Shown here piece after piece: positions 51,478 to 60,896 of a DNA stretch of 64,000 bases. The notes beneath the pieces were generated by a model. The model saw only the letters and a program-made list of their open reading frames with translations. It did not search any database and was not told where the DNA came from. The stretch's first letter is position 1. Every line of letters starts with the position of its first letter. Location: positions 2,890,501 through 2,954,500 of the forward strand of contig NZ_FNSM01000001.1 of assembly GCF_900105415.1 (NCBI RefSeq), given 5' to 3'. Both the position numbers and the translations under genes were made by a program. This DNA comes from Streptomyces sp. TLI_105 (GTDB lineage: Bacteria > Actinomycetota > Actinomycetes > Streptomycetales > Streptomycetaceae).

Positions 51478-52349
51478 CGGAGGACGTACCACCACCGGGC
51501 GGGCCGGCGGGCGCGTCCGAGGAGCCGGACCGGGACGACTGGCGGCGGGAGTTCGCCGAGGAGGCCCGCGCCGAGCGGCCCGACCTCGCCCGGCTCTGCC
51601 TGCTGATCGGCGCGGTGGCCGACCCCTCCGTCACCCGGCGCGTCCTCGACGAGGCCGAGATCGAACTCGACCGGCTCGCCGGGCTCGTCCCGTACGCGAC
51701 CCGGCTCACCGGCGACTGGGCCGTCGAACTCGCCGCGCTCCTCGGCCGCCACGAGGGCTTCGAGGGCGTGCCGGCCGACTACCAGCGCCTGGAGTCCTCG
51801 CTGCTGCACGAGGTGCTCCGGCGCCGCCGGGGCCTGCCCATCCTGCTCTCCGTCGTCTGGATGGAGGTCGCCCGCCGGGCCGGTGCCCCGGTGTACGGGC
51901 TCGGACTGCCCGGCCACTTCGTCGTCGGCTTCGGCGACCCGGCCGACCTGCACCTCGCCGACCCGTTCGCGGGCGGCCGGGCGATGACGGGCGCGGACGC
52001 CGAGCTCCTGGTGGCGAGCGCGACGGGCGAGGCGCTGGACCGCTCGATGCTCCGCCCCGCCGAGCCCGGCGCGATCGTCCTGCGGATCCTCAACAACATC
52101 CGCGCCTGGGCGGCCCCCCGCCCCGAGCGCTCCGACGTGGCCCTGTGGGCCGTGGAACTCGCCCTGCTCCTCCCCTCCCACCCGGCGAGACTCCGCTACG
52201 AACGGGCCGAGCTGCTCGTCCAGCGCGGGGAGTTCCTCACGGGGGCGGTGGAGATGGAGGCGTACGCCCAGGTGATGGACGCGGTGGACCCGGACTCGGC
52301 GACGACGATCCGCCGCCGGGCCCAGGCGGCACGGGCACGGCTCAACTGA
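51474..52349 (+). CDS. SirB1 family protein (transglutaminase-like plus TPR)
   Basis: 291 residues, GTG overlapping the GNAT stop. Transglutaminase-like core with LHEVLRRRRGLPILLSVVWMEVARRAG, GLPGHFVVGF and LADPFAGG; the usual catalytic Cys is not present, as is common for SirB1-like proteins. A helical C-terminal TPR-like region begins near NNIRAWA. Function unknown; associated with the GNAT gene by coupling. Confidence 0.85.
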   Translation: MTEDVPPPGGPAGASEEPDRDDWRREFAEEARAERPDLARLCLLIGAVADPSVTRRVLDEAEIELDRLAGLVPYATRLTGDWAVELAALLGRHEGFEGVPADYQRLESSLLHEVLRRRRGLPILLSVVWMEVARRAGAPVYGLGLPGHFVVGFGDPADLHLADPFAGGRAMTGADAELLVASATGEALDRSMLRPAEPGAIVLRILNNIRAWAAPRPERSDVALWAVELALLLPSHPARLRYERAELLVQRGEFLTGAVEMEAYAQVMDAVDPDSATTIRRRAQAARARLN

Positions 52350-52390
52350 GGGCGGTCGCCGGGTCCTGTCCTGCGCGCCGGTCGTACGCG

Positions 52391-52423
52391 CGAGCCCCCG
52401 TCCCTGGGCGGGGCGGGGGCTCG
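52391..52423. terminator. Terminator between SirB1 and PG-binding protein genes
   Basis: CGAGCCCCCG (52391-52400) pairs with CGGGGGCTCG (52414-52423) over a 13-nt loop between convergent genes. Confidence 0.65.
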
Positions 52424-52442
52424 GAGTGGGGGCGCGGGGCGG

Positions 52443-54698
52443 TCAGCCCTCGCCGGTGAGGTCGATCGTCTTCGTGCGCTCCGCGAGGGTCTTGCCCCTC
52501 AGGGCGTCGCGCATCACGAAGGCCACGTCGTCGGCGGAGACCTGGTGCTTGGTGCCGTCGCCCTTGGTGATCATGACGCCGTCGAAGGCTCCGTCGAGGA
52601 GCCGCTCGATCGCCTTCTTGTCGTAGACCTCGACCAGCCGGCCGTCGACGGCCTTCATGGAGAGGATCTGCGGCAGCGACCGCGCCGGGCCGAAGTCGAT
52701 GTGCCTGCCGCCCGCCTGGATCCTGATCAGGCCGGACATGGCGGGCTTCGCGAACTCCTTCATCGCCCGGTCCAGCTCGGCCTTGCTGACCGTCGGACGG
52801 CGGGTGGTGACCGGCAGCTCGACCAGCTTGTTCTGGCCGGTCTCGACCTGGGCGCGGAAGGCGTCCTGGACGGAGATCATCGAGCGCTGGACGTCCAGGC
52901 CCTGGCCGGGCTTGCCCTCGACCGGGGTCACCTTGTTCGGGGCGAAGAGGATCGTGCCCTCGGTCGCCGACGCGGAGCTGCCGGCCAGGTCCGTCAGGGC
53001 GACGGCGAGCTTCTCCTTGTCGACGGGGAACACCGGCTTCGCGACCCGCTCCTCGCCGAAGAGGGAGCCGATGACCGAGACCGGGTTGTAGTCGCTGCCG
53101 GCCGCCGCGCGGACGGTCTCCTGGCTGTCGAGCGCCAGGCCCGCCTTGTCCGGGGCCAGCTGGACCTTCTTGCCGCCGACGCCGAGCTGGAGCGGGGTGG
53201 TGGCCCGCTTGCCGAACACCGCGTCCAGCTTCTCGACGGCCTCCTCCTTCGTGCCGCCGCCGATGTCCACGCCGAGCACCGTGGTGCCCTTGGGGACGTC
53301 GGAGTGGTTGAGGAGCAGTCCCGCGCCGTAGGCGACGCCGACGATGCCCAGGATTCCGGCGGCGGCGAGGACCAGCTTGGAGCGGCCCTTCTTCGCCGGG
53401 GCGCGGCCGGCCGCCGCTGTCTGGCGCGGCGCCGGCGCGGGGGCCGGGCTCGCGTGCTCCTCGATGCGCGGGGTCAGGTTCGGGCGGGCCGCCGTCGGCG
53501 GGACCACGGGGATGCCGCTGGTGAGCGTGTCCCCGGAGATGTGGGCGCCGTGGTCGCCCGTCGCGCCCGGCCCGGGCCTGGGCGCCGGGGCGGGCTGCTG
53601 GGGCGTCAGGATCGCGGTGTCGTCGGACATGCGGGGCGCGCCGCCACCGGGGGCGAACGGGGAGCCCGCACCCTGGTTGCCGCCGAAGGGGCGGGGGGCG
53701 CCGGGGCCGCCGAGGGAGGCGGTGCCGGTGACCGGTCCCGTGGTGGGGCCGGTGGGCGCCGCCGGGGCGCCGGGAGCGCCCTGACCGCCCGGGCGGCCCG
53801 GGCCGCGGTGGGCGGGCGTGCCGGCGGCCGGGGTCCCGTCGTACAGGGGCGTGCCGGCGGCGGGAGTGCCGTCGTACATCGGAGTGCCCGCGGCGGGCGT
53901 GCCGTCGTACATCGGCGTACCGCCGGCCGGAGTCCCGTTGTACATCGGCGTGCCGCCGGCAGGGGTCCCGTTGTGCATCGGGGTGCCGCCGGCCGGGGTC
54001 CCGTCGTACAGGGGCGTGCCCCCCGCAGGGGTCCCGTCGTACATCGGGGTGCCGCCGGCCGGGGTGCCGGTCTCGTACAGCGGGTTGCCCGGCGGTGTCG
54101 GGGCGGACGCGGTGACCGGGCGGCTCGACGGGGTGGTGCCGACCGTCGGGACGCCCGAGGTCGCCGAGCCCGCGAAGCCCGTGCCCGGGGCGTCCGGGCC
54201 CGCCGGCGCCGGGGCGGCCTTGGCCGCCGGCGTGGGCGTGGGGGCAGGGGCGGGGGCGGGAGTCGGGCTGGGGGCCGCCGCCTTGCGGGGAGCGAACCAG
54301 TCGCTCGTCTCCTTCGCCTTCGGCGCCTGCGGGGCCTCCTCGGCCGCCCGCGGGGGCTCCGGGGCCGGGGCCACCGGCTCGGGCTCCGGTTCCGGCTGCG
54401 CGACGGGCTCGGGGTCCGGGGCGGACGTCTCGTTGACCGTCTTGCGGACCACGACCGGCGGGATCGGACGCGAACCCGGGATGTTGATCCGGATCCGGGT
54501 CGTCAGCGTCGTCTCGGTCTTGGGCTCCTCCGGCGGTGCGGGCGCGGCGGCGGTCTCCTCCGGCGCGTCCTGCGTGGGGTGGAGCGACGGATACTGGCGG
54601 GATCCGTACGGCGGGGTACCCGAGGGGTACGCGGCTCCCCCGCGCCCCTGGGCGCCGGAGGACGAACTGTCAGTCTCTCGACCAGTTTCACGACTCAA
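52443..54698 (-). CDS. Membrane-anchored PG_binding_4 (YoaR/VanW-associated) protein with 11-residue repeats
   Basis: 751 residues. The first ~430 are disordered, with about eight 11-residue repeats GTPMYDGTPAG (residues about 205-295, 33-bp DNA unit at 53810-54080). One helix about 435-455 (KLVLAAAGILGIVGVAYGAGLLL). The outside domain contains two PG_binding_4-like units (VLGVDIGGGTKEEAVEKLDA; a second near RRPTVSKAELDRAMKEF). The VanW domain that often follows is absent. Such domains are believed to contact peptidoglycan. Similar Tyr-Gly-Thr-Pro repeats occur in the DUF3152 protein. Confidence 0.85.
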   Translation of the reverse strand: MSRETGRETDSSSSGAQGRGGAAYPSGTPPYGSRQYPSLHPTQDAPEETAAAPAPPEEPKTETTLTTRIRINIPGSRPIPPVVVRKTVNETSAPDPEPVAQPEPEPEPVAPAPEPPRAAEEAPQAPKAKETSDWFAPRKAAAPSPTPAPAPAPTPTPAAKAAPAPAGPDAPGTGFAGSATSGVPTVGTTPSSRPVTASAPTPPGNPLYETGTPAGGTPMYDGTPAGGTPLYDGTPAGGTPMHNGTPAGGTPMYNGTPAGGTPMYDGTPAAGTPMYDGTPAAGTPLYDGTPAAGTPAHRGPGRPGGQGAPGAPAAPTGPTTGPVTGTASLGGPGAPRPFGGNQGAGSPFAPGGGAPRMSDDTAILTPQQPAPAPRPGPGATGDHGAHISGDTLTSGIPVVPPTAARPNLTPRIEEHASPAPAPAPRQTAAAGRAPAKKGRSKLVLAAAGILGIVGVAYGAGLLLNHSDVPKGTTVLGVDIGGGTKEEAVEKLDAVFGKRATTPLQLGVGGKKVQLAPDKAGLALDSQETVRAAAGSDYNPVSVIGSLFGEERVAKPVFPVDKEKLAVALTDLAGSSASATEGTILFAPNKVTPVEGKPGQGLDVQRSMISVQDAFRAQVETGQNKLVELPVTTRRPTVSKAELDRAMKEFAKPAMSGLIRIQAGGRHIDFGPARSLPQILSMKAVDGRLVEVYDKKAIERLLDGAFDGVMITKGDGTKHQVSADDVAFVMRDALRGKTLAERTKTIDLTGEG

Positions 54699-54874
54699 AG
54701 CAGGATCTCCCGGTTGGCTCCACCGCCCGCTCTTGCTGATGCTCGTGTTGACCCGGGCGGTTCGGCGGCGCGCACCACCATACTGAACGCCGCCGACTCA
54801 TACCCGACCCCCGGGCGAAGGACGACGGGCAATCCGGCCGAAGTCAGGACGTCCCCGGCCTCAAGTCGTCCTGC

Positions 54875-55246
54875 TCACGGGGCCGGTCGCGGCAGCCGGG
54901 GCAGAGTGGCGCACATCACAGCGAGCGCCATGCCCCCGAAGAGGAAGAGCAGCTCGCCGGCGCCTCCGCCGAACACGCCGTCGCCCTCGGGGCGTCCGAG
55001 GCTGAGCAGGATGACGGCGACGAGCCAGCCGGCGGCGGCGGAGGCGACGCCGACCTGGGTGCCGGTGGCGCGGAGCCCTCCGTAGAAGAGGCCGGCGACG
55101 GCGAGGAGCGCGAGGAGCAAGCCGCCGGGGAACCAGGCGGCTTGGACGAGGGCTCCGGCGGCGCCGACGAGGGCGCCGAGGACGAGCAGGACGCCGTACG
55201 AGACGTACCTGATCCCCGGGGAGGGAGCGGGAGAGGCGGTGCTCAC
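54875..55246 (-). CDS. DUF6113 small membrane protein
   Basis: 123 residues, four hydrophobic segments ([67 protein letters not shown]). Length and topology match DUF6113. It follows mshB with overlapping GTGA, so the two are one operon; the functional link to mycothiol is unknown. Confidence 0.82.
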   Translation of the reverse strand: MSTASPAPSPGIRYVSYGVLLVLGALVGAAGALVQAAWFPGGLLLALLAVAGLFYGGLRATGTQVGVASAAAGWLVAVILLSLGRPEGDGVFGGGAGELLFLFGGMALAVMCATLPRLPRPAP

Positions 55247-56133
55247 GTGGTCACCCCCGCGAAGAGGTCCGTCTCGCGCTCGCCCTCGGGGGCGCCCGAC
55301 GCGCCCTGGACCAGTTCGTAGTACTCGGTGGTGAAGATCGGCTGGGCGAGGTCGTTGGAGAGGGCGAAGAAGGGACCGTCGACGGCGACTTGGGTGGCGT
55401 GCGCGGCCATCGCGGCGCTCTTGCGGGCGGCGTACGCGGGGTCGGCGGCGATCTCGGTGGTGATCCGGTCCTCGTCGACGACGCCGGGGACGTCGTCGAC
55501 GGCGGCGACGGCCGGGAAGACGGAGCCCTCTGCGCGGAGCCGGGCGAATCCGGCCTCGGCGACGGGGCGCGGGACGCGGTTCCAGTAGATCTTGGCGATC
55601 GTGTGGGCCGGTCCGAGGTCGGGGCGGTAGTCCGGGTCGGCGGCGAGTTCGGCGGCGCGGGTGGCGACCCGGTGGGCCTGGATGTGGTCGGGGTGGCCGT
55701 AGCCGCCGTCGGGGTCGTAGGTGACGAGGACCTGCGGACGGGTCTCGCGGATCACCTCGACGAGGTGGGGCGCGGCGGTGTCGACGTCGGTGTTCCAGAA
55801 GGCGCCCGCGCGCTTGTTCTGCTCGGCGCCCATCATTCCGGAGTCGCGGAAGCGGCCGGGGCCGCCGAGGAAGCGGTGGTCGGTGACGCCCAGCTCGGTC
55901 ATCGCGGCGGCGAGTTCGCCGATCCGGTGCGGGCCGAGCCGGTCCTCCCGGTCGGGGGCCAGGTGGGCGAGGTCGGGCGGGATGACCTCGCCCTCCTCGC
56001 CGAGCGTGCAGGTGACGAGGGTGACGAGGGCGCCCTCGGCCGCGTACCTGGCCATGGTGGCGCCGTTGTTGATCGACTCGTCGTCCGGGTGCGCGTGCAC
56101 GAGCAGCAGACGGCGGGCGGGGAGATCGGACAT
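55243..56133 (-). CDS. mshB: Mycothiol biosynthesis deacetylase MshB
   Basis: 296 residues from the ATG at 56133 (a GTG three codons earlier is possible). LmbE-like zinc deacetylase: HAHPDDES with ligands His15 and Asp18, and the third ligand in HPDHIQAH. Removes acetate from GlcNAc-inositol to give GlcN-inositol in mycothiol synthesis. The presence of this gene places the organism among mycothiol-producing actinobacteria. Downstream DUF6113 gene overlaps. Confidence 0.94.
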   Translation of the reverse strand: MSDLPARRLLLVHAHPDDESINNGATMARYAAEGALVTLVTCTLGEEGEVIPPDLAHLAPDREDRLGPHRIGELAAAMTELGVTDHRFLGGPGRFRDSGMMGAEQNKRAGAFWNTDVDTAAPHLVEVIRETRPQVLVTYDPDGGYGHPDHIQAHRVATRAAELAADPDYRPDLGPAHTIAKIYWNRVPRPVAEAGFARLRAEGSVFPAVAAVDDVPGVVDEDRITTEIAADPAYAARKSAAMAAHATQVAVDGPFFALSNDLAQPIFTTEYYELVQGASGAPEGERETDLFAGVTT

Positions 56134-56159
56134 GCCCCCCACCCTACGAGGTCAGGCCG

Positions 56160-56354
56160 TCAGAACTTGAGGCCGCCGATCATGCCCGCCACGTTGGTGG
56201 TGAGGGTGCTGATGGAGGGGGCGATGGAGGAGCTCGCCAGGTAGAAGCCCAGGAGCGCGCAGACCGCCGCATGTCCAGCCTTCAGCCCGGATTTCCGGAT
56301 CAGCAGGAAGACGACGATCGCCAGCAGCACCACCACGGAGATCGAGAGTGCCAC
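56160..56354 (-). CDS. 64-residue membrane protein
   Basis: GTG with GGAGGTG seven bases upstream. Starts MALSISVVVLLAIVVFLLI, a strong helix, then a Gly/Ser-rich second hydrophobic stretch with the end VAGMIGGLKF. No family recognised; similar peptides occur next to mshB or other core genes in Streptomyces. Lies 26 bp upstream of mshB and may be cotranscribed with it. Confidence 0.75.
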   Translation of the reverse strand: MALSISVVVLLAIVVFLLIRKSGLKAGHAAVCALLGFYLASSSIAPSISTLTTNVAGMIGGLKF

Positions 56355-56531
56355 GGCGGTTCACCTCCACCTTCGGTCGGATATTCGAGCGGTTCGGTCG
56401 ATCAGCATGTGCCAGAGGGCATGCCAGTCCGATGCATACCCACCTAGCGCTACGGATCATAACTATCCGTGCGGCCGCATCGATCGGCGGACGGAGGCAC
56501 GAGGGGGGCGCACGGCGCTAGTTTCAGCCGC

Positions 56532-58700
56532 ATGACCTTGTCTTCGCAGCAGCCGGCCACACCCTCGGCCGGGCTTTCCTTCCCCCGCCAGCACGCCAGG
56601 ACCCAGCGGTTCACCCTGGGGGTCCCGCGCGGTTTCTCGGTCGCCCCGGACGGGGAGCGCGTGGTGTTCGTCAGATCCGGTTCGGGGACGGACCGTTCGC
56701 ACCGGCTCTGGGTGCTGGACCTGCCCCGGGACGGCGAGCCCGGGGAGCGGGTCGTCGCCGACCCGGTGGCGCTGCTCGCGGGCGCGGAGGAGGAGTTGCC
56801 GCCGCAGGAGCGGGCGCGCCGGGAGCGGAGCCGGGAGGGCTCGGCGGGGATCGTGGCGTACGCGGTGGACGCGGCCGTGGAGTTGGCGGCGTTCGCGCTG
56901 TCGGGGCGGCTGTTCGCGGCGGAGCTGCGGGCGGGGACGGCGCGGGAGCTTCCGGTGCCGGGGCCGGTGATCGACCCCCGCCCCTCGCCGGACGGGCGGT
57001 TCGTGGCGTACGTGGCGGAGGGCGCCCTGCGGGTGGTGGGCACGGACGGCGCGGACGACCGGGCGCTGGCCGTCCCGGAGGACGAGCACGTCTCCTACGG
57101 ATTGGCCGAATTCATCGCCTCGGAGGAGATGGGGCGGGAGCGCGGCCACTGGTGGTCGCCCGCCTCGGACCGGCTGCTCGTGGCGCGGGCGGACGACCGG
57201 GCGGTGCGGCGCTGGTGGATCGCGGACCCGGCGCACCCGGAGCGGGAGCCGCAGCGGGTGGGGTATCCGGCGGCGGGGACGCCCAACGCGGAGGTGCGGC
57301 TGTTCGTGATCGGCCTCGACGGGTCCCGTACGGAGGTGGTGTGGGACCGGGAGCGGTATCCGTACCTGGCGCGGGTGCACTGGTCGGCGGCCGGGGCGCC
57401 GCTGCTGCTCGTGCAGACGCGGGACCAGCGGGAGCAGCTGTTCCTGGCGGTGGACCCGGACTCGGGGAAGACGGCGACGGTACGGGCGGAGGCGGATCCG
57501 GCGTGGCTGGAGCTGCACCACGGGGTGCCGTCGTGGGGGCCGGGCGGGGGGCTTGTCCGGGTCACCGACGAGGGCGGGGCGCGGGTCCTGGCCGTCGGGG
57601 AGGAGGCGTGGACGGACGCGGGGCTGCACGTCCGGGCGGTGCTCGACGTGGGGGCGGACGACGTCCTCGTGTCGGCCTCGGCGGGTGAGGCGGCGGCGGG
57701 TCCCGAGACCGGCGAGATCCATGTGTACCGGGTGACCGGGCGGGGCGCGGAGCGGCTGACGCGGCTGTCCGAGGGCGCCGGTGTGCACGGCGCGGTGCGC
57801 TCGGGGGCGGTGACCGTCCTGGTGTCGGCGCGGCCGGAGGAGCCGGGGAGCGTGGCGCGGGTGCTGCGGGACGGCGAGCCGGTCGCGGTGGTGGCCTCGT
57901 ACGCCCAGCGGCCGGTGATCTCCGCCCGGGTGCGGCTGACGGAGGCGGGGGCGCGGCGGATCCCGTGCGCGGTGCTGCTGCCCTCGGGGTACGAGGAGGG
58001 GGACGGGCCGCTGCCGGTCCTGATGGATCCGTACGGCGGGCCGCACGGGCAGCGGGTGCTCGCGGCGCACAATCCGCACCTGACCTCGCAGTGGTTCGCC
58101 GACCAGGGCTTCGCGGTGGTCGTGGCGGACGGGCGGGGCATGCCGGGCCGCTCCCCCGCCTGGGAGAAGTCGATCGCGCGGGACTTCGGGGTGACGCTCG
58201 ACGACCAGGTGGAGGCACTGCGGGCGCTGGCCGGGGGCCTCCCGCTCGATCTGGACCGGGTGGCGATCCGCGGCTGGTCGTACGGCGGCTATCTGGCGGC
58301 CCGGGCGGTGCTCCAGCGGCCCGACGTCTTCCACGCGGCCGTGGTCGGGGCGCCGGTGACGGACTGGCGGCTGTACGACACGCACTACACGGAGCGGTAC
58401 CTCGGCACGCCGCAGGACGATCCGGAGGTGTACGCGGCGCAGTCGCTGCTGACCGACGACGGTCTGACGGCGCCGGAGGAACCGGCCCGGCCGATGATGG
58501 TCGTGCACGGTCTCGCCGACGACAACGTGGTGGTGGGGCACGCGCTGCGGCTGTCGTCGGCGCTGCTCGCGGCGGGCCGGCCGCACGAGGTGCTGCCGCT
58601 GTCCGGGGTGACGCACATGACGCCGCAGGAGCAGGTGGCGGAGAACCTGCTGCTGCTCCAGGTGGACTTCCTGAAGCGGTCGCTCGGCATCGGGCGCTGA
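56532..58700 (+). CDS. S9 family prolyl oligopeptidase / dipeptidyl-peptidase
   Basis: 722 residues. N-terminal beta-propeller (about 30-450), then catalytic domain: GWSYGGYLA with nucleophile Ser (about residue 582), DPYGGPHGQR region, Asp in HGLADDNV and His in GVTHM. Characteristic of DPP IV-like S9B enzymes. No signal peptide, so cytoplasmic. The ATG has TAGTTT seven bases upstream (56519-56524), probably leaderless. Converges with the next gene with one base between stops. Confidence 0.92.
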   Translation: MTLSSQQPATPSAGLSFPRQHARTQRFTLGVPRGFSVAPDGERVVFVRSGSGTDRSHRLWVLDLPRDGEPGERVVADPVALLAGAEEELPPQERARRERSREGSAGIVAYAVDAAVELAAFALSGRLFAAELRAGTARELPVPGPVIDPRPSPDGRFVAYVAEGALRVVGTDGADDRALAVPEDEHVSYGLAEFIASEEMGRERGHWWSPASDRLLVARADDRAVRRWWIADPAHPEREPQRVGYPAAGTPNAEVRLFVIGLDGSRTEVVWDRERYPYLARVHWSAAGAPLLLVQTRDQREQLFLAVDPDSGKTATVRAEADPAWLELHHGVPSWGPGGGLVRVTDEGGARVLAVGEEAWTDAGLHVRAVLDVGADDVLVSASAGEAAAGPETGEIHVYRVTGRGAERLTRLSEGAGVHGAVRSGAVTVLVSARPEEPGSVARVLRDGEPVAVVASYAQRPVISARVRLTEAGARRIPCAVLLPSGYEEGDGPLPVLMDPYGGPHGQRVLAAHNPHLTSQWFADQGFAVVVADGRGMPGRSPAWEKSIARDFGVTLDDQVEALRALAGGLPLDLDRVAIRGWSYGGYLAARAVLQRPDVFHAAVVGAPVTDWRLYDTHYTERYLGTPQDDPEVYAAQSLLTDDGLTAPEEPARPMMVVHGLADDNVVVGHALRLSSALLAAGRPHEVLPLSGVTHMTPQEQVAENLLLLQVDFLKRSLGIGR

Positions 58701-58701
58701 G

Positions 58702-59655
58702 TCACCAGCCGGGCGGCGTCGGGTGGGGCGGGGCCGGGGGGCGCGCCCCGGCCGCCGGGTGCGGTCCGGGCGCGGCGGCGGGGGCGCCGCGCCCGGCCAG
58801 GAGCACGAGCACCGCGAGGCCGGCGAGGAGCTCGAAGACGGGGGTGAGGACGTCCGCCGTGGCCGGGGTGGTGAGGTCGCCGAGGTGGACGAGGGTCTCG
58901 TACCGGACGGCGCGGGCGATCCCGCCGAGGCCGCCCGCCGTCAGGAGCACGGCGGCGAGGAGCCCGAAGGCCCGGGCGTGGCGGGCCCGTACGAGGCAGG
59001 AGACGGCGGCCGTGCCGTACAGCCCGGCGGCGATCGCCGACAGCCAGCCGGGCGGGGGCGCGAGGGCGGGGGCGACGACGGAGCGGCCGCCGGTGAACCG
59101 GTCGACGGTGACCTCCAGGGGGAGTTCGCCGGCCCGGTACAGCTCCCCCAGGGTCAGGAGGAGCGTGGCGGCCGCGAGGAGGATCCCGGCGGCGACGGCG
59201 GGGCCGGTCCGGGGCGGCGTGGGCCGCGGCTCGTGCGGCGCGTCCGCCGGGCGGCGGCCGACGGCGGCGGTGAGGACGAGTCCGGCGGCGAGGGCCAGTT
59301 CGAGGAGGGCGGTGACGAGGGCGCCGTTCCCGGCCGCCCAGAGCCCGGGGAGGCGCAGGGCGAGGGTGGCCGTCCCGGTGGCGGCGAGGGCGGAGGCCGC
59401 GTGCCGGGAGCGGAGCGCGGCGACGGCGGTGGCGGCGTAGGCGGCGAGGAGCACGGGGTCGAGCAGGGAGGTGGTGGACCGTCCCCGGGTCGGTAAGCGG
59501 TGGTCCCCGGCCCAGTACCAGGCGAGGTCGGCGGGCGAGCCGAGCACGGCGAGGTCCTGGAGGATCCACACGGCGGCGATGAGGGCGAGCGCGGCGCAGA
59601 GCGCGGCGCCGGTGAGACGTGCCGGTCGTGTCACAGTCACGGTCCCGATACTCAT
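58702..59655 (-). CDS. Integral membrane protein of unknown function
   Basis: 317 residues from the ATG at 59655; a start seven codons upstream is possible. About eight hydrophobic segments separated by short loops, and a Pro-rich C-terminal tail. No motif or family recognised. A central Pro/Arg loop (GRRPADAPHEPRPTPPRT) is likely cytoplasmic. Its stop is one base from the S9 peptidase stop. Confidence 0.72.
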   Translation of the reverse strand: MSIGTVTVTRPARLTGAALCAALALIAAVWILQDLAVLGSPADLAWYWAGDHRLPTRGRSTTSLLDPVLLAAYAATAVAALRSRHAASALAATGTATLALRLPGLWAAGNGALVTALLELALAAGLVLTAAVGRRPADAPHEPRPTPPRTGPAVAAGILLAAATLLLTLGELYRAGELPLEVTVDRFTGGRSVVAPALAPPPGWLSAIAAGLYGTAAVSCLVRARHARAFGLLAAVLLTAGGLGGIARAVRYETLVHLGDLTTPATADVLTPVFELLAGLAVLVLLAGRGAPAAAPGPHPAAGARPPAPPHPTPPGW

Positions 59656-59703
59656 CGTCGCGACCGACCGGGACAAGCGGTTCTGCGTGAACAGTGGATG
59701 GTG

Positions 59704-59737
59704 GCCGGCCGGGGCGGCATGGTGCGCCCCGGCCGGC
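59704..59737 (-). terminator. Hairpin downstream of the second ABC operon
   Basis: A perfect 13-bp stem (59704-59716, 59725-59737) with 8-nt loop, about 115 bases past the ATPase stop. Confidence 0.65.
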
Positions 59738-59852
59738 TCACGGCACCCGCACGGGCCGTATGCCGACGATCCTGCCCTGTCCGTATATCGGATCCGTTTC
59801 CGCGGAGTTGCCTGTCGGTTAGGGCCTGTCCGGCCCTGGTCCGCCGGACCCC

Positions 59853-60896
59853 CTAAGGCGTCTCGGGCGTCTCCGGCGGGACGACCTGCTTCTCCTCGGC
59901 GAAGTGGCAGGCGGAGTCGTGTTTCGCGGGGCTGTCCGTGAGGCGGAAGACGGCCGGGACGGCGAGGAGCGGGACCTCCAGGGCGCAGCGTTCCTGGGCC
60001 TTCCAGCAGCGGGTGCGGAAGCGGCAGCCGGAGGGGATGTTGGCCGGGGAGGGGACGTCGCCGGTGAGGATGATCCGCTCGCGGTGGGCGCGCGCCTCGG
60101 GGTCGGGGACGGGCACGGCGGAGAGCAGCGCCTGGGTGTAGGGGTGGGTGGGGTGGTCGTAGATCTGGGCGTCGGTGCCGATCTCGACGATCCGGCCGAG
60201 GTACATGACGCCGACGCGGTCAGAGATGTGCCGGACGATCGACAGGTCGTGGGCGATGAAGACGTACGACAGGGAGAACTCGGTCTGCAGGTTGTCGAGG
60301 AGGTTGACGACCTGTGCCTGGACGGAGACGTCGAGCGCGGAGACCGGCTCGTCCGCGACGATGATCTCGGGCTGGAGGGCGAGGCCGCGGGCGATGCCGA
60401 TGCGCTGGCGCTGGCCGCCGGAGAACTGGTGCGGGTACCGGTTGATGTACTCCGGGTTCAGGCCGACGACGTCCAGGAGGTCCTGGACCTTGCGGCGCCG
60501 GTCGCCCTTGGGGGCGACCTCGGGGTGGATCTCGTAGGGCTCGCCGATGATGTCGCCGACGGTCATGCGCGGGTTGAGCGAGGTGTACGGGTCCTGGAAG
60601 ACCATCTGGATGTTGCGGCGGACGGCCTTCAGGGCGCGCGGGGAGAGTGTGGTGATGTCCTCGCCCTTGTAGCGGATGGTTCCGGAGGTCGGCCGTTCCA
60701 GGTTGACCAGCATCTTCGCGACGGTGGACTTGCCGCAGCCGGATTCGCCGACGATGCCGAGGGTCTCGCCGGCGGCGAGGTCGAAGTCGACGCCGTCGAC
60801 GGCCTTGACGGCGCCGATCTGCTTCTTGAAGAGGATGCCCTGGGTCAGCGGGTAGTGCTTGTGGAGGTCCCGGACTTCGAGAATCGCCTCAGCCAT
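59853..60896 (-). CDS. Dipeptide/oligopeptide ABC ATPase (DppF type)
   Basis: 347 residues. Walker [10 protein letters not shown], signature SGGQRQR, Walker [14 protein letters not shown], and C-terminal Cys-rich oligopeptide ABC domain ([14 protein letters not shown] ... CHF), which binds an iron-sulfur cluster in DppD/F proteins. ATG overlaps the upstream ATPase by eight bases. Last gene of the operon. Confidence 0.93.
   Translation of the reverse strand: MAEAILEVRDLHKHYPLTQGILFKKQIGAVKAVDGVDFDLAAGETLGIVGESGCGKSTVAKMLVNLERPTSGTIRYKGEDITTLSPRALKAVRRNIQMVFQDPYTSLNPRMTVGDIIGEPYEIHPEVAPKGDRRRKVQDLLDVVGLNPEYINRYPHQFSGGQRQRIGIARGLALQPEIIVADEPVSALDVSVQAQVVNLLDNLQTEFSLSYVFIAHDLSIVRHISDRVGVMYLGRIVEIGTDAQIYDHPTHPYTQALLSAVPVPDPEARAHRERIILTGDVPSPANIPSGCRFRTRCWKAQERCALEVPLLAVPAVFRLTDSPAKHDSACHFAEEKQVVPPETPETP

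Noticed and set aside
53810..54080. 33-bp repeats that looked like a CRISPR or satellite array.
   Set aside because: In-frame coding repeats of the PG-binding protein.
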